NCBI RefSeq assembly: GCF_026153355.1
Contig: NZ_CP110636.1
Span: forward strand, 4,712,001-4,776,000
Length of the DNA stretch: 64,000 nucleotides
Origin: Streptomyces endophytica
GTDB taxonomy: Bacteria > Actinomycetota > Actinomycetes > Streptomycetales > Streptomycetaceae
Direction: 5' to 3'
The notes under the pieces were generated by a model, which made no database searches, had not been told where the DNA came from, and saw only the letters and a program-made list of their open reading frames with translations. Below, piece by piece: positions 25,601 to 33,809 of the stretch (positions within the stretch are counted from its first letter, which is position 1; each line of letters opens with the position of its first letter). Made by a program: the position numbers and the translations under genes.

Positions 25601-26398
25601 TCAGGTCACTGTCGTCTGGGGCAGGCGCGCGTCGATGGCCGCGTCCTGGGTGAGGATCGCCCGCTGCAGGCTCCGCAGCTTCCGGCCCGGTTCCACGCCG
25701 AGCTCGTCCTGCAGCCAGGAGCGGACCCGCTGGAAGGTGGCGAGGGCCTCCTGCTGCCGGCCGGAACGGTAGAGCGCGACCATCAGCAGCTCCGTCAGGC
25801 GCTCGCGTTCGGGGTGCTCCAGGGCGAGTTGCTCCAGCCCGTTCACCACGCGGTAGCCGCCGCTGAGCAGCTTGGCCTCGTAGAGGTCCTCAAGAGTGCT
25901 CAGGCGCTGACTGGCCAGCCGGCTCATCTGGTTCTGACAGCGCAGGCCGCCCAGTACGTCGAGCAGCGCGTCCCCGCGCCACAGGGCGAGCGCCTCCTCC
26001 AGCGCGGCGACGGCCTCGTCGGGCGCGTGGGGGAGCAGGGCCGCCCCCTGGGCGGCGAGCGTGTCGAAGCGGTGGGTGTCGACCCGGGCCGGCGGGACGT
26101 CCAGCAGGTAGCCGTTGGCCGAGGTGCGCACCATCAGGGTGCCCGGCGTCCCGGTGATCCGTTCCAGGGCGTCGCGCAGGCGGTGGACCCCGGCCTGCAG
26201 CGCGTTCTTCGGGTTCTTCCAGGGCCGGTCGGTGAGGAGTTCGTCAATGAGGAAGTCGATGGAGACGACCTCTCCGGCGGAGAGGGCGAGCACGGCGAGC
26301 AGGGCCCGGGCACGGTTCGGCCCGACGCCGTAGGACCTCCCCCGATGGGCGACCTGTAAGGGGCCCAGTAATCCGACCGACACCTCGCCCGTGTCCAT
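25601..26398 (-). CDS. SARP-family transcriptional activator, TTA-containing
   Basis: A 265-aa Streptomyces antibiotic regulatory protein of the short two-domain type. The OmpR-like winged-helix DNA-binding domain begins at VGLLGPLQVAHRGRSYGVG and includes NPKNALQAGVHRLRDAL. The bacterial transcriptional activation domain follows (VDTHRFDTLAAQGAALLPHA, EHPERERLTELLMVALYRSG, LGVEPGRKLRSLQRAIL). There is no ATPase domain. The ATG at 26398 has GGGGA five bases upstream; an in-frame ATG at 26428 would add ten residues. Leu10 and Leu14 are TTA codons, so translation should depend on bldA. It is the obvious candidate for binding the 11-bp repeats at 23540, 27135 and 34561. Confidence 0.92.
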   Translation of the reverse strand: MDTGEVSVGLLGPLQVAHRGRSYGVGPNRARALLAVLALSAGEVVSIDFLIDELLTDRPWKNPKNALQAGVHRLRDALERITGTPGTLMVRTSANGYLLDVPPARVDTHRFDTLAAQGAALLPHAPDEAVAALEEALALWRGDALLDVLGGLRCQNQMSRLASQRLSTLEDLYEAKLLSGGYRVVNGLEQLALEHPERERLTELLMVALYRSGRQQEALATFQRVRSWLQDELGVEPGRKLRSLQRAILTQDAAIDARLPQTTVT

Positions 26399-27134
26399 GT
26401 TGTCCCCGTTCAGGATGTGCGGAGCCATCTGTTTTCCATTCTTCTTCTCCCGGTGGTCAGCGTTCGGCGCCTACTCCCTGTACTCGGCATGCGGCGTCTT
26501 CCCCCTGTACTCACTTCGGCGTCGCCGGACGGGCGCAATCGTGTGATGTCGCCTGGTCGTTGCGGGTGCAGAACGGCGCATGCGCGGGCATGCGACCAAG
26601 AACCACTACTTCCCCCGGAAAAACGGACGGGAGAATTCCGTGCGAGGGGCGATGAGGTCAGGCTCGCGAACGAGCGAGCCTCCGGGAGATTCCCCACTGG
26701 ACAACGGTCCGGCGTTGCTGCATGAGCTGGTCCCCCCTGAGCCTGAGCTGCTGACCATCACCGTGCGCGTACTACGTGCTGAGCGTGGGTCCATGCTTTT
26801 CGGCCACGCCAAGCTAACACACGCCGTACTGGTCAGTGATATCGCGCGAGAGGTGCTTTTGCCTTCCCCTTACGGAAAATCCCGGGACGGCCGCCGCCAC
26901 GGGTGACGGGACGGACCGGTCCGTCCGGGGCCGGGGAAGGCGGGGGTCGGCGGACCCGGGCGGGAGCGCCGGCGCCCCGCGCGGCGGCGAGGTTGCGGAA
27001 GGATGGATTCTCCTTGGCCGCGGCCTTTCCCCGTCCCCCGGAGAGAAAAGGCGCGTGGTGGCTCGAAATGGGTCCGGGGACGGCCGGGGTGCCGGACGAT
27101 CGCCCGGGAATACCACCGGCCGTCGATCGGCGTG
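26399..27134. other. Long divergent control region between the SARP gene and the biosynthetic operon
   Basis: About 740 bp before the next operator, with no convincing gene; the open frames are short, Arg/Pro/Ser-rich and lack motifs. It holds a pair of 27-bp direct repeats near the SARP start (26465-26518) and a perfect 8-bp-stem hairpin at 26660-26681 (AGGCTCGC, GAACGA loop, GCGAGCCT). AT content is locally higher than in genes. The length suggests complex control of SARP expression. Confidence 0.55.
26465..26518. repeat. 27-bp direct repeats upstream of the SARP gene
   Basis: Two copies share CGGCG(C/T)CT(A/T)C at 26465 and 26492 and an identical CCCTGTACTC at 26476 and 26503, all at 27-bp offset. 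A further CGGCGTCG starts at 26517. They lie about 70-120 bp upstream of the SARP start, where a regulator or the orphan response regulator might bind. Confidence 0.5.
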
Positions 27135-27177
27135 GTCAGTGCTCAGTCAGTGCCTCGTCAATCGGCGCGATTACTTT
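27135..27177 (+). promoter_or_regulatory. SARP-type operator and promoter of the ACP/KASIII operon
   Basis: GTCAGT (27135), GTCAGT (27146) and GTCAAT (27157) are spaced exactly 11 bp apart. A -10 candidate TACTTT (27172-27177) follows after 9 bp, the same gap as at the other two sites. The predicted transcript starts about 50 nt before the KASIII-like GTG. Confidence 0.75.
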
Positions 27178-27236
27178 GGGCGCCGTTCCCCGCACCCAAT
27201 TCGGGGACAGTCGGGCTCGAAAGGAGTCGGCGGGCT

Positions 27237-28166
27237 GTGACCTCAATAGCCGAGGTATCCACGCACTGGCCGTCACCGGTTTCCCTCGCGGAGCGCCAGC
27301 ACGACCTGGGACTGACGGACGCGGAACTGCGCCGCTACATCCGGGGGTTCGGACTTTCCCGGATCTGCTGGGACGAGGAGGTCACGGAGAAGGAGTTGCT
27401 CCTCTCCGCCCTGGAGAAACTGCCGTCGCTGCGCGGCGCGGAAGAACGGGTGCGTTTCCTGATACGCGCCAGGACCTTGCGCGCGCCGTCGCCGTATCCG
27501 CACAGCGCGCTCCAGGAGATCCGGCGCGAGGCCGGTCTGCGGCACGCCCGCACCTTCGCGCTGACCGAGCACGCCTGCGCCTCCGGCCTGCTGGCGGTGG
27601 AGGTCGCGGGCATGCTGCTGGCGGAGGAGGGCGACCCCGAGGCGCTCGCGCTGATCCTGACCGGGGAGAAGGCGCTGACCCGGGAGACCCAGTTCGTGCC
27701 CGGGGTGGGCGCCACCGGCGAGGCGACCGCCGCGGTACTGGTGGCGGCGTCCGGGACCAGGGACCGGGTACGCGGCTTCGCCACCCGGACCGTGTCCACC
27801 GGCCACCCGAAGATGGTGATGACGCCGGAGGCCGCCCGGGCCTTCCGCGGGATGTACGCCGACGTCCTCACCGAGGTCATCGGCGAGGCCGTCGACGCCG
27901 CCGGGCTGACCATGGACGAGATCGCCCTGGTGCTGCCGCACAACGTGAACCGGGTCGCGTGGACGAAGCTCGCGGACCGGCTGGGCACCCGCACCGAACG
28001 GGTGCTCCTGGACAACGTCCCGCGCACCGGGCACTGCTTCGGGGCCGACCCGTTCGTCAACTACGTCACGGCCTGCGAGCTGGGCAGACTCCGCCCCGGT
28101 GACCACTACCTGATGGTGGCCGTCGGGCTCGGGGCGTGCTTCGCCGCGATGGTCGTGGAGCACTGA
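27237..28166 (+). CDS. KASIII-like (thiolase-fold) ketosynthase/acyltransferase
   Basis: A 309-aa thiolase-fold enzyme of the 3-oxoacyl-ACP synthase III type. The nucleophile is Cys114 in TEHACASGLLAVEV, and a catalytic His235 lies in VLPHNVNRVAW. At the place where FabH has its Asn (GNTSAAS), this protein reads RTGHCFGAD, with His266. The Cys-His-Asn triad therefore looks altered, as in KASIII relatives that transfer acyl groups instead of condensing with malonyl-ACP. GTG at 27237 has AAGGAG ten bases upstream. It is first in a tightly packed operon with an ATP-grasp ligase, decarboxylase and ACP, so its substrate is probably the unit built on that ACP. Condensation versus acyl transfer cannot be decided here. 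Confidence 0.8.
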   Translation: MTSIAEVSTHWPSPVSLAERQHDLGLTDAELRRYIRGFGLSRICWDEEVTEKELLLSALEKLPSLRGAEERVRFLIRARTLRAPSPYPHSALQEIRREAGLRHARTFALTEHACASGLLAVEVAGMLLAEEGDPEALALILTGEKALTRETQFVPGVGATGEATAAVLVAASGTRDRVRGFATRTVSTGHPKMVMTPEAARAFRGMYADVLTEVIGEAVDAAGLTMDEIALVLPHNVNRVAWTKLADRLGTRTERVLLDNVPRTGHCFGADPFVNYVTACELGRLRPGDHYLMVAVGLGACFAAMVVEH

Positions 28167-28199
28167 GCACCCCGGGTGTACGGGGAGGACGGAGAAGCG

Positions 28200-29570
28200 G
28201 TGGAGGAGAACTTCAGCCGGCGGCTGAAGACCGCGGTGGCCGGTGACCCGGGCGCGTCCCTGGTGTTCCTGGGCAACTTCGAGGTCGAGGAGGAGTGGGC
28301 GCGCGGCGAGACCGGACTGCCCCGGCTCTCGTCGGCGGGGAACAGTGCCGTGGTCAACCGCATGGAGGAGTTCGCGCTGCTGCTGGGCGACGCCGACGAC
28401 CACGTCGTCCTCAAGGCCCGGCCCGACGAGGACTACCTCGACCACCTGCGCCGACTGGGGCTGTCCCTGCCCACCGTGCACGTGGTGGCCGGCCAGCGGC
28501 CCGACCACCTGGTCACCCGGGACGCCCTGGCGGACGACGCGCTGATCGCCGGCCTCGGCGAACTGGCCGACCGGGGCGCGCTGCTGGCCCCGCACGGCGT
28601 CTCCGCCCTGGAGGAGGAACTCGCCGCCCGGGCCCGGCTCCCGCTGGCCGCCCCGCCGGCACCGCTGTGCAAGGCGGTCAACAGCAAGGTCTACAGCCGG
28701 CGCGCCGCGGACGCGGCCGGGCTGCGGCAGCCGCGCGGCTGGGCCTGCGAGACGCTCGACGCGCTCGACGCCGCGCTGGCGCACGCCGCCGAACTGTGCG
28801 AACAGGGCGTCACCTTGATGGTCAAGGAGGCGTTCGGCGTCTCCGGCAAGGGCATCGCGGTCGTCGACAGCCGGCGTCGGCTCGACCGGCTGCACACCAT
28901 GATCACCCGGTCCGCCCGCGCCGCCGGCTCGGACCGCGCCGCCTTCGTGATCGAGGAGCGGGTGGCCAAGGACCGGGACCTCAACTACCAGATCACCGTG
29001 GGCCGGGACGGCAGCGTGCGGCTGGACTTCGTCAAGGAGGCCCTCACCGAAGGCGGCGTGCACAAGGGCCACCGCTTCCCGCCCGACCTGACGACACGTC
29101 AACTCGACGAGATCCGGCACGCCGCCCGGCTGCTCGGCAAACAGCTGGCGTCCGACGGCTTCTTCGGCGTGGCCGGCATCGACGCGATCGTGGACACCGA
29201 CGGCGGCGTCTTCCCGGTGATCGAGATCAACGCCCGCAACAACATGTCGACCTACCAGGTCCGGCTCCAGGAACGGGTGCTCGCCCCGGGACAGTCGGCA
29301 CTCGCCCGCCACTACCCCCTCCGGCTGCGCCGGGAGCTGCCGTTCGCCGCCGTGCGCCGGCTGCTGGACGGCCTGCTGCTGCCGGCACCGGGCGAGGAGG
29401 GGCTGGTCGTCAACAACTTCGCCACCGTCAACGCCGGCGCCGGCTCCGGGCCCTACCAGGGGCGGCTGTACGGACTGCTGGTCGGCGCCCCCGAACGGCT
29501 CCCCGCGCTGGACGAGGCCGTCTCGAAGCAACTGGCCACCCTGACCGAGGAGCCCGCCGATGTCCGCTGA
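28200..29570 (+). CDS. ATP-grasp amino acid:carrier-protein ligase (BtrJ-like)
   Basis: A 456-aa ATP-grasp ligase. The fold is indicated by KAVNSKVYSRRAADAAGL (pre-ATP region), VTLMVKEAFGVSGKGIAVVD (ATP-binding lysine and glycine loop), AFVIEERVAKDRDLNYQI and the metal-binding FPVIEINARNNMSTYQ. Together with the next two genes (PLP decarboxylase, ACP) it reproduces the butirosin BtrJ-BtrK-BtrI set, in which BtrJ loads L-glutamate onto the ACP through its side-chain carboxylate. A similar enzyme pair loads aspartate in fluvirucin biosynthesis. Glu or Asp is thus the expected substrate. GTG at 28200 follows GGAGG; an in-frame GTG at 28176 is possible. The stop overlaps the decarboxylase start by 11 bp. 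Confidence 0.8.
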   Translation: MEENFSRRLKTAVAGDPGASLVFLGNFEVEEEWARGETGLPRLSSAGNSAVVNRMEEFALLLGDADDHVVLKARPDEDYLDHLRRLGLSLPTVHVVAGQRPDHLVTRDALADDALIAGLGELADRGALLAPHGVSALEEELAARARLPLAAPPAPLCKAVNSKVYSRRAADAAGLRQPRGWACETLDALDAALAHAAELCEQGVTLMVKEAFGVSGKGIAVVDSRRRLDRLHTMITRSARAAGSDRAAFVIEERVAKDRDLNYQITVGRDGSVRLDFVKEALTEGGVHKGHRFPPDLTTRQLDEIRHAARLLGKQLASDGFFGVAGIDAIVDTDGGVFPVIEINARNNMSTYQVRLQERVLAPGQSALARHYPLRLRRELPFAAVRRLLDGLLLPAPGEEGLVVNNFATVNAGAGSGPYQGRLYGLLVGAPERLPALDEAVSKQLATLTEEPADVR

Positions 29571-30869
29571 GTTCACCGTGCAGAACCTGGGGATCACCAC
29601 CCTCGCCGAGCGGTTCGGCACCCCGCTGTACCTCTACGACGGCGACCGCCTGACCGGCCGCATGGACGCCCTCCGCGAGCTGCTCCACCCCCGGCTGGAG
29701 ATCTTCTACTCGCTCAAGGCCAACCCGAACGTCTCCGTCTGCGCCCTGCTGCACGCGCACGGCGCCCGGGCCGAGGTCTCCTCGCTGACCGAGCTGCTCA
29801 CCGCACGGGCGGCCGGGGTGGCCGCCCGCGACATCGTCTTCCTCGGCCCCGGCAAGAGCCGCGAGGAACTCGGTGCCTGCCTCCGCCACGGCGTGTACGC
29901 GGTCATCTGCGAGTCCTTCCAGGAACTGGCGGCGATCGAGGAGCTGGCCGACGAACTCGGCCTGACCGCTCCGGTCGCGCTGCGCGTCAACCCGAGCTTC
30001 ACCGTGAAGGGTTCGGGGCTCACCATGGGCGGCAAACCCCGCCAGTTCGGCATCGACGAGGACCAGCTGCTGGGATCGGAGCCGCTGGGCAAGGGACTGG
30101 CACACGTGCGGCTGATGGGCGTGCAGGTGTACATGGGCACCCGCATCCTCAGCGAGGAGGCCGTCGTGCTCAACACCGAGCGCATCCTCGACCTCGCCGA
30201 ACGCGTCGCGGCGCACCACGGCTTCCCCCTGGAGACGGTCGACGTCGGCGGCGGCCTCGGCGTCGCCTACTTCGACGGCGAGCGCGACCTGGACCTGGCG
30301 CGCCTGGCCGCCGGCGTCAACCCGGTCCTGGACGCCTTCGCCGAAGCCCACCCCGACACCCGGCTGATCATGGAACTCGGGCGCTACCTGGTGGCCGAGA
30401 GCGGGACGTACGTGGTCCGGGTCGGCTACACCAAGACCTCGGCCGGGGAGAACTTCGCGGTCGCCGACGGCGGCACCAACCACCACATGGCCGCCGTGGG
30501 CATCGGGTCGTTCGTCAAGCGGAACTTCCCCATCGAACTGCTCAACCGGCCCGGCACCGGCGCCACCGAACCGTGGAACATCACCGGACCGCTGTGCACG
30601 CCCAACGACACCCTCGGCAAGAAGGTGCCGCTGCCGCCGCTGCGGACCGGTGACCTCCTCGGCGTGCGCCGGTCCGGCGCGTACGGCCCGAGCGCCTCAC
30701 CGGTGTTCTTCCTCTCCCACGGCCACCCCGCCGAGGTGCTGGTCCACCGCGGGCGGGCGCACCTCGTCCGGGACGCCGACACCCCAGGGACCTGCTGGCC
30801 CGCCAGCACCTCTACGACCCCGCCTCGTCCGCCGTGCGCTCCCCGCTCGACTCGCTCCCCACCGCCTAG
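29560..30869 (+). CDS. PLP-dependent carrier-bound amino acid decarboxylase (BtrK-like), frame-disrupted at the C terminus
   Basis: A fold-type III (alanine-racemase-like) decarboxylase related to LysA and BtrK. PLP lysine Lys53 lies in EIFYSLKANPNVSV, the phosphate loop is VDVGGGLGVAYFDG, and the cross-subunit active-site cysteine is in ITGPLCTPNDTLG. It probably decarboxylates the aminoacyl group held on the ACP. The frame slips near 30785 (ACCCCAGG, one base short). The alternative frame gives a natural end, DLLARQHLYDPASSAVRSPL and a stop at 30869, for 436 aa. The uncorrected frame would run to 30912 with a low-complexity tail and overlap the ACP start. ATG at 29560 overlaps the ligase stop. 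Confidence 0.85.
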
Positions 30870-30908
30870 GCCCGGCACCCGGGCCGGCCCCTACCGAAGG
30901 ACACGGAC

Positions 30909-31196
30909 ATGACCGAAGCGACCATCCAGCAGCCCGCGACCGAGCAGGACCGGGTCACCGCCGCCGTCACCGAAGCCCTCGGCGACGTCCTCCAGCGCGA
31001 GCTGACCGGCCTGGAGCCCGGCACCAGGCTCTTCGACGAACTCGGCCTCGACTCCACCGGCGTGCTCGACCTGCTGCTCGCCCTGGAGGAGCTGCTGGAC
31101 TGCGAGTTCGACACGGAGAACCTGGAGATGAGCCACTTCGCCACCGTCGGCTCGCTGACCGACCACCTCACGGGCGAGCTGAGAGCGCAGCGGTGA
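30909..31196 (+). CDS. Free-standing acyl carrier protein (BtrI-like)
   Basis: A 95-aa acidic ACP. The phosphopantetheine site is Ser49 in LFDELGLDSTGVLDLLLALE, and the four-helix pattern is normal. GAAGGACACGGAC precedes the ATG. The gene lies between the decarboxylase and a KASIII-like gene whose GTG overlaps its stop. In the butirosin system the matching ACP carries glutamate, then gamma-aminobutyrate. Here it is expected to carry the aminoacyl chain on which the surrounding enzymes act, after activation by the cluster PPTase. Confidence 0.9.
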   Translation: MTEATIQQPATEQDRVTAAVTEALGDVLQRELTGLEPGTRLFDELGLDSTGVLDLLLALEELLDCEFDTENLEMSHFATVGSLTDHLTGELRAQR

Positions 31197-32032
31197 CGCT
31201 CGCCCTGACGGTCTCCGCGATGGCGCACCGCCGCTTCCCGGCCGGGGCCACCCGCCCCGGCGCCGCCGACGACGACCGGTACCACGCCAAGGTCGCCGCC
31301 GCGGCCGGCGTGCCCCTGCGGGACGCCACCCGGCCGACCGTCACCGGATCCACCTTCGAGGAGATGGCGGTCGCCCTGCTGGACCCGCTCGGCGCCCAGG
31401 ACCACCCGGTCGACCTGCTGTTGCTGGCCTACGCGACGCCCGACCTCACGCCCCTGACGCTCACCGGGCCCACGCTGGCCGCCCGACTGCCCGGCCGGCC
31501 CCGGCTCTTCGGGATCACCGACACCGGCGTCTCGGCGCCCTTCACCATGCTGGCGCTGGCCCGCTCCAGCGTGCTCCGCCACCGCCTCCGGCGGGTGCTG
31601 GCGTTCGCCTTCGACCGGTCGGACCTGCCGCACGACCCTCCGCTGCCACCGGACCGGCGGGTCGCGGGCGACGCCGCGGTGGCGCTGGTCGTCGAGCCGG
31701 CGCCGGACGGCGCCCCGGACGCGCTCCGGGTGCGCCAGCGGTCGGGCGTCCCCGCCGAGGAGGTGCCGCGCACCCTCGACGCCCTCGCGGCCGAACTCGC
31801 GGCCGACGGCGCCTCCACGATCCTGGTCGGCGCCGGGGTGGGGGAGCGGTGGCAGCCGCGGATCCCGCACTCCGCGCTCCGGCACACCCCGCAGGGATGG
31901 CCGTGCACCGCGCTGTTCGGCGCGCTGGCCCGACTGCGCCCGGCCCCGGACGACGCCCCGGTGCTGCTCGCCGAGTACGACCGCTCCCTCGGTGACCTGT
32001 CGGTCTGCCGGGTCGGCCCGGTGGCCGCATGA
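31193..32032 (+). CDS. Thiolase-fold KASIII-like protein lacking the catalytic cysteine
   Basis: A 279-aa protein with the outline of a beta-ketoacyl synthase III. DLLLLAYATPDLTPLTLTGP matches the strand and loop before the active site, and GDAAVALVVEP matches the GxGAxAxVL segment. At the nucleophile position it reads FGITDTGVSAPFTMLALA, with no cysteine. It is therefore probably not a ketosynthase itself. By analogy to chain-length factors or other inactive thiolase-fold partners, it may pair with the active KASIII-like enzyme at 27237. GTG at 31193 overlaps the ACP stop and its own stop overlaps the next start, so stoichiometric expression is likely. The family assignment rests on weak similarity. 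Confidence 0.6.
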   Translation: MTLALTVSAMAHRRFPAGATRPGAADDDRYHAKVAAAAGVPLRDATRPTVTGSTFEEMAVALLDPLGAQDHPVDLLLLAYATPDLTPLTLTGPTLAARLPGRPRLFGITDTGVSAPFTMLALARSSVLRHRLRRVLAFAFDRSDLPHDPPLPPDRRVAGDAAVALVVEPAPDGAPDALRVRQRSGVPAEEVPRTLDALAAELAADGASTILVGAGVGERWQPRIPHSALRHTPQGWPCTALFGALARLRPAPDDAPVLLAEYDRSLGDLSVCRVGPVAA

Positions 32033-32655
32033 GCGCCGCGACCGGCGTGAGCGCCCCGCCCGGCCACCAGCGCCTGTACGCCGCGGCCCGGGACGAGGGA
32101 CCCGCGGCGGCCCTGCGCGCCCTGCTGACCCGGCACGGCCCGCACGCCCTGGACGGCGGCGCCGCCGGCCACGCCGTCCTGCCGGAGCCCGCGGGCCCGG
32201 TGGACGGCCGGGTGCTGCGCCACTACCCGCCGCCCGCCGGACCCGTGGTCCTGGTACGGCGGGTACGGGACGCCGCGCGGCCCGCCCCGCCCGATGCACC
32301 GTCCCTGCTCTGGATCCGGCTCGGACTCACCGCCGGACTCCGCACCGCCACTCTCGCCCGGCTGGGCGAACGCGCCAGTGGGGACGGCACGATCCTGATG
32401 CACCAACTGGTCAAGGCCCAGGCCGCGGAGGCGTACGCCGGCGAGCTGGAGCTGACGGCGCACGCCGCCTCGCTCGCCCCGGCCGACGCGACGACGGCAC
32501 GGCTGCGGCACCTGCACTCCCAGGTCACCCGCACCGACCGGGCATGGCTGCGGCTGCTGGGCGCCCACGGATTCCTGCGCACCGGCCCCGGCGGCGTCGC
32601 CGAGGTCTCGGAACTGCTGGCCGATGTCTACCTTCCCGCGGAGGAGGAACGGTGA
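32029..32655 (+). CDS. Unknown helical protein, possible acyl-CoA dehydrogenase C-terminal-like
   Basis: A 208-aa protein without a clear family. The first 100 residues are Ala/Pro/Arg-rich with little motif content. The second half is helical: ILMHQLVKAQAAEAYAGELE, then TDRAWLRLLGAHGFLRTGPG and a closing YLPAEE. The latter resembles the C-terminal four-helix bundle of acyl-CoA dehydrogenases, where a GGxGY turn is followed by the last helices. The FAD-binding signature of the middle domain is absent. ATGA overlap upstream and GTGA overlap with a full dehydrogenase downstream suggest a subunit partner for that enzyme. This is inference from weak resemblance and position. Confidence 0.45.
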   Translation: MSAATGVSAPPGHQRLYAAARDEGPAAALRALLTRHGPHALDGGAAGHAVLPEPAGPVDGRVLRHYPPPAGPVVLVRRVRDAARPAPPDAPSLLWIRLGLTAGLRTATLARLGERASGDGTILMHQLVKAQAAEAYAGELELTAHAASLAPADATTARLRHLHSQVTRTDRAWLRLLGAHGFLRTGPGGVAEVSELLADVYLPAEEER

Positions 32656-33800
32656 ACGGTGACGCACGGCTGGCCGCGCTGCGCGACCTGGCCCGCGAGT
32701 GGGGCGACCAGTTCCGCGCCGCCGCACCGGAGCTCGACCGGGACCCGGACGCCGTCCACCGCTACCTGGACCTGCCCGGGGTCCGCCACCTCAGCACCTA
32801 CGGCACACCGCGCGAGTACGGCGGCCGGCCGCTGCGGGTGGGCCCGTACGCCTTCGAGGGCACCGGCGCCGTGGAACACGTCGTGCTGCTGGAGGAACTG
32901 GCGCGCGGCGACGCGGGGCTGACCCTCGCCGCGCCCGGTCCGTCGATGTCGGGCGTGCTGGTGGACAAACTGGCCGACCCGGCGCAGCGCGCGGAGTACT
33001 ACACCCGGATCGTGAGCGAACCCATCTGGACCTGCTTCGCGTTGACCGAGCCCGGCCACGGCTCCGACGCCTCGGCGATGGAGACCACGCTGCGCCCCGG
33101 CGCCGACGGCCGGTTCGTCCTGAGCGGCCGCAAACGCTACGTGGGCAACGCCGCCCGCGCCCAGGTCGCCGTGGTCTTCGCCCGCACCGGCAGCGGACCG
33201 CTCGGCGTGACCGCCGTCCTGGTGGACACCGGGTGCGCCGGCTACCGGGCCGAGCCGCTGGACACGCTCGGACTGCGCGGCGCGCAACTGGGCGCGGTCA
33301 CCCTCGACGACCTCCCCGTCGAACCCGAGCGGGTGCTCGGCCGGCACCTGTCGCCGGTCCGCCGCGGCATGTGGGCCTGCGTCCAGGTCTTCAACCGGCT
33401 GCGCCCCGGGGTGGCGGCACTGGCCCTCGGCATCGCCGGCGCGGCCCATGCCTACGTCGTCGAACAGCGGCCGGCCGCCCGGGGCGCCGCCCGGGACCGC
33501 ATCGAGGAGCTGGGCCACCGGATCGCGGCCACCCGGTCCCTGGTGCTCCGGGCCGCCGCGGAGGTGGACGCCACCGGCGACGGACACCTCGCCTCGGCCG
33601 CCAAGGCGCGGGCCTGCGCCCTGGCCGAGGAGGTCACGCTGGCCGGCTGCGAGCTGCTGGCGCCGGCCGCCCGGGCGAGCCACCCGCTGCTGGACAAACT
33701 GGCGCGGGACGCACGGGGCGTCGAGTTCATGGAAGGCACCCGCAACATCCAGCACCTCAACCTCTTCCCGGGGCTGCGCGCCGGGCGGGCCGCGGGGTGA
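32652..33800 (+). CDS. Acyl-CoA/acyl-ACP dehydrogenase
   Basis: A 382-aa FAD-dependent dehydrogenase. The signature CFALTEPGHGSDASAMETTL binds FAD, KRYVGNAARAQVAVVF follows it in the beta domain, and EFMEGTRNIQHLNLFPG near the C terminus contains the probable catalytic Glu and FAD contacts. The N-terminal helical domain is complete. It should introduce an alpha,beta double bond in a thioester, probably on the ACP-bound chain of this operon since no other acyl-CoA pathway genes are near. GTG at 32652 overlaps the preceding stop. It closes the operon, convergent with the response regulator gene 9 bp downstream. Confidence 0.82.
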   Translation: MNGDARLAALRDLAREWGDQFRAAAPELDRDPDAVHRYLDLPGVRHLSTYGTPREYGGRPLRVGPYAFEGTGAVEHVVLLEELARGDAGLTLAAPGPSMSGVLVDKLADPAQRAEYYTRIVSEPIWTCFALTEPGHGSDASAMETTLRPGADGRFVLSGRKRYVGNAARAQVAVVFARTGSGPLGVTAVLVDTGCAGYRAEPLDTLGLRGAQLGAVTLDDLPVEPERVLGRHLSPVRRGMWACVQVFNRLRPGVAALALGIAGAAHAYVVEQRPAARGAARDRIEELGHRIAATRSLVLRAAAEVDATGDGHLASAAKARACALAEEVTLAGCELLAPAARASHPLLDKLARDARGVEFMEGTRNIQHLNLFPGLRAGRAAG

Positions 33801-33809
33801 CCGCCGCGG

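Noticed and set aside
26580..26906. A possible 108-aa gene in the SARP/KASIII gap
   Set aside because: No ribosome site, no recognisable motif, and the hairpin at 26660 lies within it. Region treated as regulatory.
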